DNA of 64,000 nucleotides from an uncultured Alistipes sp. (GTDB lineage: Bacteria; Bacteroidota; Bacteroidia; Bacteroidales; Rikenellaceae), in assembly GCA_944322005.1 (NCBI GenBank), contig CALUNL010000001.1, positions 186,001-250,000 on the forward strand. The letters run 5' to 3'. Both the position numbers and the translations under genes were made by a program. The notes below the pieces were generated by a model. It saw nothing but the letters and a program-made list of their open reading frames with translations, was not told where the DNA came from and did no database searches. The stretch's first letter is position 1. Every line of letters begins with the position of its first letter. Below, piece by piece: positions 53,514-61,038 of this stretch.

Positions 53514-54608
53514 TTATTCAATATCTCTTTTCCGGTGCTTCGACCGGTCATAAAGCGTCGGGTTTATTCTGGCCGATACGCCTATCAGCTGTTGGCAGTA
53601 CATCTTCTGTCCGTTGTACTGGAGCACCATCTCCGCGCGGACACTGATACTGTCGTTGCAGAACGAACGCTCGTAGCCGATTCCGGTGCGGTTGTATATA
53701 TTGTGCAATGTCCCGTAGAACGGGTCACCGGCATATAGCCCGTCGGCATACTCGAGCCCGTCCTTACCCGTGCTGTGGTAGAACGGCATCAGGTTTTTGC
53801 CGTAATAGAGGTCGTTGCTCAGGAATATGCCCCATATGGACATTCTGAAATTGAACTCGCCTCCCATCGGGGCCTTCCATCCCTCGCCGGTCTGACGGTC
53901 GCGCTGCATGGTCTGCAGGTATCCGAGCCCGATCTCGAAATCGAAGAGCGCCGTGAAGCGTCCGCGGATGTATGGATTTATGAGGACGTTGTCGACCACG
54001 TTGCCCTCGAATGTCGACTTGTTGGCATAGTGCTGTATCGACATCGAAACTCCGGCGTCCATGTGCTGCTTGAGGAATGTGCCTCCCGCGGCAAACAATA
54101 CGCGGAACTGTTCGCGTACGTCGACCGAATACATTCCTTCCCAGTCGACGGCCAGTTCAGTGAATGCCTTTTTGCCGGTATAGCGCATGGCTACACCGCG
54201 TATGAGGTTGTTGTATATCAGCGTCGAGTCGCTGAAAAAGGCCCTTGAATATCGCCCCACGAGATGCGAGCGTTCGAATATTCCGGCGTTGGCCCCGAAC
54301 TTTCCGTTCTCGAAGCCGTAATATGCCACAAGGTCGGCGCGGTCGATGAACCGTTTTGAACCGAAGTCCTTGAGGGCCGATGCGCCGAGAACCACCGAAT
54401 GGCGGTCGTTCCACCGGTATTCGAGCGACGGCAATACCCTGACGGCGAATATCGTGCGTGAGGTTCCGCAATCGCTGCCCGCATATTCGGTGTTGTCGAA
54501 GTGCGTGGAGATTTCACCGTTGAAAAGCAGCTCCTGCGCATCGGCTGCAAGGGATGCGAGGGCGGCCAACAATACGGTCAGACAGAATTTCCTGCACATT
54601 TTGTACAT
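53514..54608 (-). CDS. probable outer-membrane beta-barrel protein of unknown function
   Basis: A 364-residue exported protein. The signal peptide (CRKFCLTVLLAALASLAADA then QE) is clear. The rest alternates polar and hydrophobic residues, with many aromatic residues at strand ends (FAVRVLPSLEYRWNDRHSVV, FGANAGIFER, FNFRMSIWGIFLS), as in outer-membrane barrels. It is not a family I can name. The ATG at 54608 or 54599 both precede the signal peptide; upstream codons lie beyond the promoter. It is followed by glnS after 21 bases. Confidence 0.7.
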   Translation of the reverse strand: MYKMCRKFCLTVLLAALASLAADAQELLFNGEISTHFDNTEYAGSDCGTSRTIFAVRVLPSLEYRWNDRHSVVLGASALKDFGSKRFIDRADLVAYYGFENGKFGANAGIFERSHLVGRYSRAFFSDSTLIYNNLIRGVAMRYTGKKAFTELAVDWEGMYSVDVREQFRVLFAAGGTFLKQHMDAGVSMSIQHYANKSTFEGNVVDNVLINPYIRGRFTALFDFEIGLGYLQTMQRDRQTGEGWKAPMGGEFNFRMSIWGIFLSNDLYYGKNLMPFYHSTGKDGLEYADGLYAGDPFYGTLHNIYNRTGIGYERSFCNDSISVRAEMVLQYNGQKMYCQQLIGVSARINPTLYDRSKHRKRDIE

Positions 54609-54626
54609 ACGGAGCAAAATATCGTT

Positions 54627-54634
54627 CAAAAGTA
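54627..54634 (-). promoter_or_regulatory. promoter -7 element for the outer-membrane-like gene
   Basis: On the - strand it is TACTTTTG (54634-54627), an exact match, 18 to 27 bases upstream of the possible start codons. No consensus -33. Confidence 0.5.
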
Positions 54635-54656
54635 GCAAAATATTTTTTAATTGTTT

Positions 54657-54664
54657 TAATTTTG
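54657..54664 (+). promoter_or_regulatory. promoter -7 element for the methyltransferase-prfB group
   Basis: TAATTTTG, an exact TAnnTTTG match, 21 bases before the ATG at 54686. It is in divergent arrangement with the - strand element at 54627. Confidence 0.55.
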
Positions 54665-54685
54665 CACTAAATATCACGGAAAGCG

Positions 54686-55219
54686 ATGAGAAAAATAACC
54701 AACGCCGAACTCGGACGTCCCACCGTGGAGGAGTTTTCGCACATGGAGAAGATGCCGGTGGCGGTGGTGCTCGACAACGTGCGCTCGGCGCAGAATGTCG
54801 GGGCATTTTTCCGTACAGGCGACGCTTTCGCCGTCACGAAGATATGCCTCTGCGGCATTACGGCCGTGCCGCCGTCGCGCGAGATACACAAGAGCTCGCT
54901 CGGTGCGGAGTTCTCCGTTGCCTGGGAGCATTACCCGACGACGGAAGAGTGCCTTGTCCGCTTGCATGACGAGGGTTACCGCATCGTGGCCGTGGAACAG
55001 GTCGAGGGGTCGGTCTCGCTCGATGAGCTGCGGCCTGATCCTTCGTGCAGGTATGCCCTCGTATTCGGGAACGAGGTGCTCGGCGTGGGGCAGCAGGCCG
55101 TCGACATGTGCGATTCGGCGATAGAGGTGCCGCAGGCGGGCACGAAACATTCGCTCAATGTTGCCGTATGCGGAGGCGTGGTGCTGTGGAAATTTTTCGA
55201 GAAGTTTATCGAACGTTAA
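54686..55219 (+). CDS. SpoU/TrmH-family RNA 2'-O-methyltransferase
   Basis: A 177-residue SPOUT-class enzyme that methylates ribose in tRNA or rRNA using S-adenosylmethionine. The three motifs are NVRSAQNVGAFFRTGDAF (motif 1), ALVFGNEVLGVG (motif 2) and EVPQAGTKHSLNVAVCGGVV (motif 3, the knot). Short length without an N-terminal substrate domain fits the TrmH/TrmL group; the target nucleotide cannot be told. It lies 17 bases before prfB. Confidence 0.9.
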   Translation: MRKITNAELGRPTVEEFSHMEKMPVAVVLDNVRSAQNVGAFFRTGDAFAVTKICLCGITAVPPSREIHKSSLGAEFSVAWEHYPTTEECLVRLHDEGYRIVAVEQVEGSVSLDELRPDPSCRYALVFGNEVLGVGQQAVDMCDSAIEVPQAGTKHSLNVAVCGGVVLWKFFEKFIER

Positions 55220-55236
55220 AATACAAAGGTTGAAAA

Positions 55237-56347
55237 ATGGTACAGGCAGAACAGATTAGAGAGGTTATAAGACGCCAGGATGCGTTGGGGAGGTATCTTT
55301 GACATCGACCGTAAGCGCATAGAACTTCAGAACGAAGAGGAGAAGACTCTCGAACCGGATTTCTGGTCCGCTCCGGACAAGGCCGAGGCGCAGTTGCGCA
55401 AGGTGGCGTCGATCAAGAGCTGGATTACGGATTTCGACAATATTTGCAAACATACCGAGGAGCTCGTCCTGATGCCCGACTTCATAAAGGAGGGTATTGC
55501 GACCGAGCAGGAGTGCGATTCGCTTTACGCGGAGTGCGTTTCGCTCATCGAGGCACTGGAACTGCGCAACATGCTGCGCGGTGACGAGGACCGTCTCGGC
55601 GCCATCGTCGATATAAATGCGGGCGCCGGCGGCACGGAGGCTCTCGACTGGGCGTCGATGCTCATGCGCATGTATGTGCGCTGGGGTGAACGCCACGGCT
55701 ACAAGGTCAAGATGCTCGACTACCAGGCCGGGGACGAGGTGGGCGTGAAATCGTGCACCATGGAGTTCGAGGGCGAATACGCATACGGTTATCTCAAGAG
55801 CGAGAACGGTGTTCACCGTCTCGTCCGGCTGTCGCCGTTCAACGCAAACAACAAGCGGCAGACCACGTTCGCGTCGGTTGCCGTCACTCCGGCCGTGGAC
55901 GACACGATAGAGGTTGTAGTGAATCCGGCCAATGTCGTGTGGGAGACCTTCCGCTCGAGCGGTGCCGGCGGGCAGAATGTCAACAAGGTGGAAACGGCGG
56001 CGCGTCTGCGATACAAGTTCCGCGACGAGGATACAGGTGAGGAGATAAGCTATGTCATCGAGAACCAGGAGACGCGTTCGCAGCTGATGAACAAGGAGAA
56101 TGCGATGCGCATACTCCGTTCGAAGCTCTACCAGCACGAACTCGACAAGCGCATGGCCACGCAGCAGGCGATAGAGGCCGAGAAGAAGCGCATAGAGTGG
56201 GGTTCGCAGATACGCTCGTACGTATTCGATGACCGCCGCGTCAAGGACCACCGCACCAATTACCAGACCTCCAATGTCGATGCAGTCATGGACGGAGACA
56301 TCGACGGTTTCATAAAGGCATATCTTATGGAGTTCGGAGGCAAATGA
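55237..56347 (+). CDS. prfB: peptide chain release factor 2, with programmed +1 frameshift
   Basis: Releases peptides at UGA and UAA codons. Reading starts at ATG 55237 and meets an in-frame TGA at 55300-55302 (codon 22). The site is GGGGAGG, TAT, CTT, TGA, C: a Shine-Dalgarno-like run three bases before CTT, as in E. coli prfB. A +1 slip on CTT continues at GAC 55301 to the stop at 56347, giving about 369 residues. The stop-codon recognition motif SPF is at 199-201, and the catalytic GGQ is at 244-246 in GAGGQNVNKV. The interrupted frame is regulation, not damage. It follows the RNA methyltransferase by 17 bases. Confidence 0.97.
55288..55303 (+). promoter_or_regulatory. prfB +1 frameshift signal
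   Basis: GGGAGG at 55288-55293, a TAT spacer, the slippery CTT (55297-55299) and the stop TGA followed by C (55300-55303). When release factor 2 is scarce the ribosome pauses at TGA and slips +1, so the protein controls its own amount. Confidence 0.93.
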
Positions 56348-56357
56348 CCGCAGTAGA

Positions 56358-57527
56358 ATGATGAAGTGCAGTATTATCGGGAATTTTGTGGCGCTTGTTG
56401 CCGCCGCATTGCTCGCGACCGGTTCGGCGCATGCCGGAATACGTGTCGGGGCGGAACGTACGGAGATGTGGCTGCCAGATCTTGAGGGCCAGCGTGTGGC
56501 CGTACTTGCAAACCACACCTCTCTTGTGAATGGCGAACACCTTGTCGACATGCTTGTGCGGTCGGGTGTGAACCTTGTCGGAATAGTGTCTCCGGAACAC
56601 GGATTCCGCGGTACGGCCGATGCCGGCGAAAAGGTGGGGGATTCGGTCGATGCGGTTACGGGTATTCCCGTGTGGTCGCTCTATCGTTCCGGTACGTATC
56701 GCCTGTCGGATGAACAGATGCGGTCGTTTGATGTGATGCTCATCGATTTGCAGGATGTCGGACTGCGATTCTATACATACCATATCACGATGCTGAAGGT
56801 CATGGCCATGTGTGCCGACTACGGGCATCGGGTGATAGTCCTCGACCGTCCGAATCCCAACGGCATGTATGTCGATGGCCCGTTGCTGGACATGAGATTC
56901 CGTTCGGGAGTCGGTATGTTGCCGATTCCGGTTGTACACGGCATGACCGTCGGGGAGCTGGCGCTTATGGCAGTAGGCGAGGGTTGGGTAAAATGTCCCG
57001 GTCTGAAGGTGGTGCCGTGCAGCGGTTACACCCATTCGACGCGTTATGTGCTTCCGGTTGCTCCGTCTCCCAACCTGCGCTCGCAGCACGCGATTTACCT
57101 CTATCCGTCGACGTGCCTGTTCGAGGGTACGGTCTGCTCGCTCGGCCGCGGGACCGACTTTCCGTTCGAGGTCTACGGCCATCCGGATATGAAGGGTTGT
57201 TCCTTCTCGTTCACACCGCGCTCGGTTCCTGGCGCGAAAACTCCGCCGCTCATGGACAGGGAGTGCTGGGGCGTGGATTTGCGTTCGGTGCCGGATGACG
57301 AGGCAATATCCGGTGGATTCAATCTCGAATACATAATCGATGCCTACGGAAAGATGGGTATCGGCGAGAAGTTCTTCACACCGTTCTTCGAAAAACTCGT
57401 GGGGACTGATTATGTGCGCCGCATGATTGTCGACGGCGCTTCTGCCGATGAAATCAGGGCCTGCTGGAAAAGCGACGTGGAATCTTTCAAGGAGTTGCGG
57501 CGCAAATACCTGCTCTATCAGGAGTGA
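56358..57527 (+). CDS. DUF1343 exo-beta-N-acetylmuramidase (NamZ-like)
   Basis: A 389-residue exported enzyme of the DUF1343 family, whose founding member NamZ removes terminal N-acetylmuramic acid from wall fragments. The signal peptide is at 1-26 (ending GSAHA). Conserved motifs are VLANHTSLVNG, GIVSPEHGFRGTADAG, IDLQDVGLRFYTY and LDRPNPNGMYVDGP, then LYPSTCLFEGTVCSLGRGTDFPFEVYG. It probably acts in the periplasm on recycled peptidoglycan. It starts 10 bases after prfB. Confidence 0.9.
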   Translation: MMKCSIIGNFVALVAAALLATGSAHAGIRVGAERTEMWLPDLEGQRVAVLANHTSLVNGEHLVDMLVRSGVNLVGIVSPEHGFRGTADAGEKVGDSVDAVTGIPVWSLYRSGTYRLSDEQMRSFDVMLIDLQDVGLRFYTYHITMLKVMAMCADYGHRVIVLDRPNPNGMYVDGPLLDMRFRSGVGMLPIPVVHGMTVGELALMAVGEGWVKCPGLKVVPCSGYTHSTRYVLPVAPSPNLRSQHAIYLYPSTCLFEGTVCSLGRGTDFPFEVYGHPDMKGCSFSFTPRSVPGAKTPPLMDRECWGVDLRSVPDDEAISGGFNLEYIIDAYGKMGIGEKFFTPFFEKLVGTDYVRRMIVDGASADEIRACWKSDVESFKELRRKYLLYQE

Positions 57528-57547
57528 CGGGCTTGATACAGAGAATG

Positions 57548-57586
57548 AAAATCGGCCGTTCCACGTGAGGAACGGCCGATTTTTTT
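57548..57586. terminator. bidirectional terminator between NamZ-like and ferredoxin genes
   Basis: AAAATCGGCCGTTCC (57548-57562 region) pairs with GGAACGGCCGATTTT, loop ACGTGA, ending in seven or more T residues. It serves convergent genes. Confidence 0.9.
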
Positions 57587-57604
57587 GCCTGTGACCTACA
57601 GGTA

Positions 57605-57769
57605 TTAAAGGTGTATCGCCTCCGAAGGGCAAACGCCGGCGCATGCGCCGCATTCGATGCACTTGTCAGGGTCGATTACATAGATATCACCAGCCGAGAT
57701 GGCCTCGACAGGGCACTCGTCGATGCATGTTCCGCAAGCAACGCACGAGTCTGAAATTTTGTATGCCAT
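57605..57769 (-). CDS. ferredoxin, 2[4Fe-4S]
   Basis: A 54-residue bacterial ferredoxin, a cytoplasmic low-potential electron carrier. Both cluster motifs are complete: Cys9-x2-Cys12-x2-Cys15-x3-Cys19-Pro and Cys37-x2-Cys40-x2-Cys43-x3-Cys47-Pro. It begins MAYKISDSCVACG and ends AIHL. It has its own strong promoter and shares a terminator with the NamZ-like gene. Typical partners are pyruvate:ferredoxin oxidoreductase or Rnf, not encoded here. Confidence 0.95.
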   Translation of the reverse strand: MAYKISDSCVACGTCIDECPVEAISAGDIYVIDPDKCIECGACAGVCPSEAIHL

Positions 57770-57795
57770 AATTTATTTTATGAATAATTCGCATA

Positions 57796-57827
57796 CAAAA
57801 GTAAGACTTTAATATTTAATTTCCAAA
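57796..57827 (-). promoter_or_regulatory. promoter of the ferredoxin gene
   Basis: On the - strand: TTTG (57827-57824), a 20-base spacer, then TACTTTTG (57803-57796). Both match exactly. It lies back to back with the + strand promoter at 57834. Confidence 0.85.
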
Positions 57828-57833
57828 AAATAG

Positions 57834-57841
57834 TATCTTTG
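57834..57841 (+). promoter_or_regulatory. promoter -7 element for the metallo-hydrolase gene
   Basis: TATCTTTG is an exact consensus match, starting seven bases from the divergent ferredoxin -33 element. The leader to the ATG at 57898 would be about 50 bases. Confidence 0.65.
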
Positions 57842-57897
57842 TACGATGTGCGATGAGATGTATCGTACGCAGCTTCGTTTTTGCAATGTCTTGTCGA

Positions 57898-58671
57898 ATG
57901 ACGCTTACGTTTCTCGGTACGGGAACATCGCAGGGTGTCCCCGTCATAGGCTGCCGGTGCCCGGTATGCCGCTCTTCGGACCCGCGCGATGCAAGATTGC
58001 GTACGTCGGCCATGGTGGAGTGCGATGGCCGTCGTTTCATAATCGATGCAGGCCCTGATTTCAGACAGCAGATGTTGCGCGAGGATGTCAGCCACGTAAC
58101 GGCGATTCTGCTGACCCACAAGCATAAGGACCATACGGGCGGCATAGACGATGTCCGTGCGCTTAATTTTGTGGATTACCCGACGATACACCCTGTACAC
58201 ATATACGCCTCGCCCGATACTGCCGCATGTGTCCGCAAGGATTACGACTATGCCTTTTCGGAGGAGCGCTACCGTGGGGTTCCATATATAGAGCTACATG
58301 AGATAGATGTATCACGTCCGTTTACGGTGGATGGTGTGGAAATCGTACCGGTTTCCGGCACCCATTCCGTATTCGAGGTCACGGGATACAGAATAGGGAA
58401 ACTCGCATACCTGACCGATTTCAAGCACATTGACGAGAGCGAGGAACGAAAACTGGCGGGGCTCGACATCCTCGTGGTCAACGCCCTGCGGTTCACGCCG
58501 CATGATTCACATTTTTCTGTGGGTGATGCTCTGGAATTGATAGGCCGTGTGAAACCGCGGATGGCATATCTGACCCATATGTCGCATGATGTGGGGTTGC
58601 ACGAGCAGGCGCAGCGTAGGTTGCCCGATGGCGTGATGTTCGCATACGACGGTCTGAAAGTTGAAATTTGA
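57898..58671 (+). CDS. metallo-beta-lactamase-fold phosphodiesterase (PhnP-like)
   Basis: A 257-residue zinc hydrolase. It starts MTLTFLGTGTSQGVPVIG, then a cysteine group (Cys19, Cys21, Cys24) as in PhnP. The metal site is THKHKDHTGG (His74, His76, Asp78, His79), with further ligands in SGTHSVFE and YLTDFKHI, and a late THMSHDVG. PhnP cleaves cyclic phosphodiesters; the substrate here is unknown, and no phn genes are nearby. The ATG at 57898 gives the family N-terminus, while in-frame earlier codons add unrelated sequence. Confidence 0.88.
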   Translation: MTLTFLGTGTSQGVPVIGCRCPVCRSSDPRDARLRTSAMVECDGRRFIIDAGPDFRQQMLREDVSHVTAILLTHKHKDHTGGIDDVRALNFVDYPTIHPVHIYASPDTAACVRKDYDYAFSEERYRGVPYIELHEIDVSRPFTVDGVEIVPVSGTHSVFEVTGYRIGKLAYLTDFKHIDESEERKLAGLDILVVNALRFTPHDSHFSVGDALELIGRVKPRMAYLTHMSHDVGLHEQAQRRLPDGVMFAYDGLKVEI

Positions 58672-58678
58672 ACAGCAT

Positions 58679-59497
58679 ATGAAAAACGCATTGAAAGGTA
58701 AAACAGTCATCATAACTGGAGCCTCGTCCGGAATAGGGGAGGCGATGGCCAAGGTCTATTCGAAGATGGGTGCCAGGCTTGTGCTTGGGGCCCGCAGCGG
58801 ACAGAAACTGCACGATCTGGCCGAGCAGCTCCGGGAGGAGGGCGGCGAGGTCGTGTATTGCGTCACGGATGTGACGAAACCGGAGGATTGCAAGCAACTT
58901 GTAGACAAAGCCGTCGATGCCTTCGGCGGGGTGGACATACTCATCTGCAATGCCGGCATATCCATGCGAGCACTCTTCGACGATGTCGACTTGAGCGTTC
59001 TGCACCGTCTGATGGACGTGAACTTCTGGGGTACGGTATATTGCACCAAGTATGCTCTGCCTTACCTGCAGAAATCGAAAGGGTCGCTTGTCGGAATATC
59101 ATCCGTCGCCGGACTGCACGGACTTCCGGGGCGTACCGGATACTCCGCATCCAAGTTTGCGATGACGGGATTCCTCGAGACGGTACGTATCGAGAACCTC
59201 AAGAAGGGACTTCACGTAATGGTGGCCTGCCCGGGCTTCACGGCCTCCAACGTACGCTTCTCCGCGCTTGTGGCCGACGGCTCGCAGCAGGGCTCGACGC
59301 CTCGCGACGAGGGCCACATGATGACGGGAGAGCAGGTGGCGAAGATTGTGGCAAAGGGTATTGCCAAGCGCAAGCGTCTGTGCCTGATGGAGATCGAGGG
59401 TCGTGCAACACACTTCGTAAAGAAGTTCGCACCGGGATTCCTCGACAAGATGTTCTATCTCGTGATGTCGAAGGAGCCGGATTCGCCGTTCAAATAA
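58679..59497 (+). CDS. short-chain dehydrogenase/reductase
   Basis: A 272-residue classical SDR. The NAD(P) loop is TGASSGIG (13-20), followed by NAG in CNAGISMRALF, the catalytic Ser in ISSVAG, and Tyr155/Lys159 in YSASK. The C-terminal extension ends with a short hydrophobic segment (FLDKMFYLVM) that may touch the membrane. Substrate unknown; similar proteins act on lipids or 3-keto groups. The ATG at 58679 is seven bases after the metallo-hydrolase stop. Confidence 0.85.
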   Translation: MKNALKGKTVIITGASSGIGEAMAKVYSKMGARLVLGARSGQKLHDLAEQLREEGGEVVYCVTDVTKPEDCKQLVDKAVDAFGGVDILICNAGISMRALFDDVDLSVLHRLMDVNFWGTVYCTKYALPYLQKSKGSLVGISSVAGLHGLPGRTGYSASKFAMTGFLETVRIENLKKGLHVMVACPGFTASNVRFSALVADGSQQGSTPRDEGHMMTGEQVAKIVAKGIAKRKRLCLMEIEGRATHFVKKFAPGFLDKMFYLVMSKEPDSPFK

Positions 59498-59516
59498 CGA
59501 CGGATACATATTTCAT

Positions 59517-59544
59517 GGCCGCGATGTTTGTCGCGGCCTTTTTT
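59517..59544 (+). terminator. terminator after the SDR gene
   Basis: GGCCGCGA and TCGCGGCC form a perfect 8-base-pair stem with loop TGTTTG, followed by six T residues. Confidence 0.85.
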
Positions 59545-59589
59545 GTATCTGTACGTGTCCCGTCTTTTTTGTCCTGCGGCGGGGGGGAT

Positions 59590-59618
59590 AAAAAAAACGG
59601 CCGCACACGTGCGGCCGT
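59590..59618 (-). terminator. terminator of the secG operon
   Basis: ACGGCCGCAC pairs with GTGCGGCCGT (10 base pairs). Read on the - strand the stem is followed by a run of eight T residues. It lies about 20 bases after the secG stop. Confidence 0.85.
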
Positions 59619-59637
59619 CGATATTCCGTATGTTCCG

Positions 59638-60009
59638 TTACTTCTGTGCCGGAGCCTCCTCTGCCGGAGCTGCCTCCTCTGCTGCAGGAATCTCCGCCTG
59701 CGGCATTGCCGGCTGCTCGCTTGCACTCATCTCGATGAGCGCCTTGGCGTCATTCGATGCCGAAGAGTCGTTTGCGGATGCGATATGGCTGTCCATGGCC
59801 AGCGTTGCAAGAAGGCTGAGAACCAAAATGGTTATGGCCATTCCCCATGTGAACTTCTCAAGAAAGTCTGCGGTCTGGCGTACGCCTATTACCTGGTTGG
59901 AGACGCCGAAGTTGGCTGCCATGCCGCTTTTCGGATTCTGTACGAGCACGGCAAGTACCAGAAGAACGCTCGCGATGAGAATCAGTACGATGCAAAACGT
60001 GTATAACAT
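59638..60009 (-). CDS. secG: preprotein translocase subunit SecG
   Basis: Small subunit of the SecYEG channel in the inner membrane. The 123 residues include two membrane helices (about 4-24 and 55-75) and the SecG motif VLVQNPKSGMAANFG between them. The tail (about 80-123) is rich in Ala, Glu and Pro and is longer than in E. coli. It is the last gene of the lptE group. Confidence 0.93.
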   Translation of the reverse strand: MLYTFCIVLILIASVLLVLAVLVQNPKSGMAANFGVSNQVIGVRQTADFLEKFTWGMAITILVLSLLATLAMDSHIASANDSSASNDAKALIEMSASEQPAMPQAEIPAAEEAAPAEEAPAQK

Positions 60010-60023
60010 ATTATCTGTTCGTT

Positions 60024-60515
60024 TTAATTATTGTTCGCAAGTTTTTCGATTTTCTCGGCAAAGTAAACACTTTTTTCCGTATTTCGCAAACTTAATTTGC
60101 GATATATTTCAATGGCTTCCTCTTTCAGTCCCTGCGCGGCGTAAACTTCGGCCAGCTCCTCCGATACGATATCGTCGTCGCCGTCGATATCGGCCTCAGT
60201 CTTTATCTCCGTGTCGTCGCTGCCGCCCTCGTCTGCAACTATGCGGTAGTCGTCCATCCTGAGGAAACGGTCTATGATCTCGCCTTCGGTCACCTCCGTG
60301 AGCAGTTCCGTGTCGATATGCGGACGGTGGAGCGAAGAGAGACCGCGGTTCTGCCTCAAGAGCATCTGTATCGGGTCTCCGGCCCCGGACAGGTGTTCTG
60401 CAACTTCACGCGCGACTGTAAACCACGGATATTTGTCGACGAGTGCGCCGACTGCCTCTGCGGAGGGTGCCCCCTCCTCTTCTCCGTAGCGTATGTATCT
60501 CTGGAAGTTGTTCAT
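60024..60515 (-). CDS. acidic TPR-like protein of unknown function
   Basis: A 163-residue soluble acidic protein. The C-terminal part (SEELAEVYAAQGLKEEAIEIYRKL, about 118-142) looks like one tetratricopeptide repeat. The N-terminal part (NNFQRYIRYGEEEG, ALVDKYPWFTVAREVAEHL) is helical. I cannot name the family. Its tight place between lptE (6 bases) and secG (14 bases) suggests an envelope or secretion role, which is inference only. Confidence 0.7.
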   Translation of the reverse strand: MNNFQRYIRYGEEEGAPSAEAVGALVDKYPWFTVAREVAEHLSGAGDPIQMLLRQNRGLSSLHRPHIDTELLTEVTEGEIIDRFLRMDDYRIVADEGGSDDTEIKTEADIDGDDDIVSEELAEVYAAQGLKEEAIEIYRKLSLRNTEKSVYFAEKIEKLANNN

Positions 60516-60521
60516 GAGGCT

Positions 60522-61031
60522 TTACCAGTTGGATGCAGCCGCCTGGAATATGTCGGTCACGAGCTGCGATACGATTTCCGTGATGAGTTCTCCCTCGACC
60601 TCCGTGAGAAGCCTTGTGGAGTCGTAGTCGGAATATGCGGAGAATGTCCTGTTGAACGACATCTTGTCGTCGATGGCATTGGTGAACTTGACCTTGACGG
60701 TAATCGTCAGTCGGTTCTGCAATGCATAGTCGCCGCTCGATACGGACGAGGTTGTCGAGGTGTATCCCACGATTTCACCCTCGAAGGCAAAGTCTCCGCC
60801 CTCCGGGACCTGCACCAGACGCGTCTGTGAGGCAAACTTCTGTGTGAGTTCGTCGGTAAGGGTCGAACTCAGTATAGGTGCCACCATGGGGGCGTTGTTC
60901 GGGAAATAGGCAACGCTGAACGTCTTCGCCTCGGCCGGAATCGATGCTCCCGAAAGGGAGTATGTCACCTTGCATCCGGTGAGCAGCGCTGCGGCCGCAA
61001 TGGCCATGAACAATCTTCTTATTATAACCAT
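60522..61031 (-). CDS. lptE: LPS-assembly lipoprotein LptE
   Basis: Outer-membrane lipoprotein that plugs and assembles the LptD channel for lipopolysaccharide. The 169 residues have a signal peptide ending in the lipobox LLTGC (Cys20). The mature part follows the Bacteroidetes LptE pattern: KVTYSLSGASIPAEAKTFSVAYFPNNA, then LTDELTQKF and ending FQAAASNW. It lies seven bases after the sigma-54 activator gene. Confidence 0.9.
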   Translation of the reverse strand: MVIIRRLFMAIAAAALLTGCKVTYSLSGASIPAEAKTFSVAYFPNNAPMVAPILSSTLTDELTQKFASQTRLVQVPEGGDFAFEGEIVGYTSTTSSVSSGDYALQNRLTITVKVKFTNAIDDKMSFNRTFSAYSDYDSTRLLTEVEGELITEIVSQLVTDIFQAAASNW

Positions 61032-61038
61032 AATATCG

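Noticed and set aside
55237-55302. prfB as a pseudogene with a premature stop
   Set aside because: The stop lies exactly in the known frameshift context and the +1 frame is complete to the end of RF2.
59578-59590. G run (GGGGGGG) as a G-quadruplex or phase-variable tract
   Set aside because: A single run cannot form a quadruplex alone, and it lies between two terminators, outside any coding or promoter region.
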